From Ruminococcus sp. (lineage in GTDB: Bacteria; Bacillota; Clostridia; Oscillospirales; Ruminococcaceae): 39,358 nt of DNA. Under the pieces are notes generated by a model, which did not search any database, was not told the origin of the DNA, and saw only the letters and a list, made by a program, of their open reading frames with translations. Positions 39,313-39,358 of the stretch are shown piece after piece; position 1 is the first letter of the stretch, and each line of letters opens with the position of its first letter. The DNA lies in contig JAFUTU010000030.1 of the NCBI GenBank assembly GCA_017484095.1, forward strand, positions 1 to 39,358, given 5' to 3'. The position numbers and the translations under genes are program-made.

Positions 39313-39358
39313 TCATTTCAGCTCACTTGTCAGCAGCATAAGCCCTTTGTAATATATG
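39313..39358 (-). CDS. C-terminal end of a minus-strand gene (cut by window edge)
   Basis: On the minus strand the frame reads IYYKGLMLLTSELK and ends with TGA followed by TAA. A terminator-like hairpin lies just downstream. Too short to identify. Confidence 0.35.
   Translation of the reverse strand, partial: IYYKGLMLLTSELK

Overview
The window looks like chromosome of a Gram-positive, low-to-middle GC anaerobe of the Clostridia, most like Ruminococcus (Oscillospiraceae). This is inferred from the AGGAGG-type ribosome sites, the many TTGACA-17-TATAAT promoters, lipoprotein signals and the gene set (GltB/GltD, two ECF sigma/anti-sigma pairs, an Amidase_6 protein, DUF3737). No 16S gene is present, so the genus is a guess.

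Layout. 1-650: the last 69 residues of a tyrosine recombinase, a complete tRNA-Ser(CGA), and the 5' half of a second tRNA-Ser cut at its anticodon loop, which together look like an integration site. 843-2477: an acyl-CoA synthetase. 2556-8546: gltB-gltD, divergent from a SpoU-family RNA methyltransferase (8899-9714). 9862-12303: an ECF sigma operon (sigma, zinc-finger anti-sigma membrane protein, DUF4097 lipoprotein) behind its own ECF-type promoter. 12396-15992: tldD-tldE-aldo/keto reductase. 16175-20611: a four-gene operon (membrane protein, SAM methyltransferase, ABC ATPase, FtsX-like permease) with a perfect palindrome at its start site. 20843-22467: a PPOX-fold protein, a lipoprotein, an Amidase_6 protein and a DUF3343-like scrap. 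22564-24916: a flavin reductase, Rossmann protein and nitroreductase operon, divergent from an HxlR regulator through overlapping promoters. 25165-30393: a tightly overlapped ECF operon (sigma, anti-sigma, GtrA, FAD amine-oxidase/UGM-like protein, GT39 glycosyltransferase) that appears to put a surface-sugar pathway under ECF control.

30541-39079 is the most unusual part. A LysR regulator (30814-31701) faces a gene set served by three promoters with the same architecture: ATTTGTAATT exactly 15 bases before the -10, so that -35 TTGTAA is 17 bases from the -10. They lie before a 70-aa protein plus DUF3737 unit, an alpha/beta hydrolase, and a tandem pair of cyclophilin-like proteins. I read this as a local LysR regulon. 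Mixed among its live genes are at least six decayed ones: an MBL-fold hydrolase end, a PatB/MalY gene reduced to its two ends, a frameshifted lipoprotein, a cyclophilin-like/acetyltransferase chimera, and two alpha/beta-hydrolase remnants. The regulatory sites look intact while much of the enzyme content is being lost.

No CRISPR array, rRNA or insertion sequence was seen.
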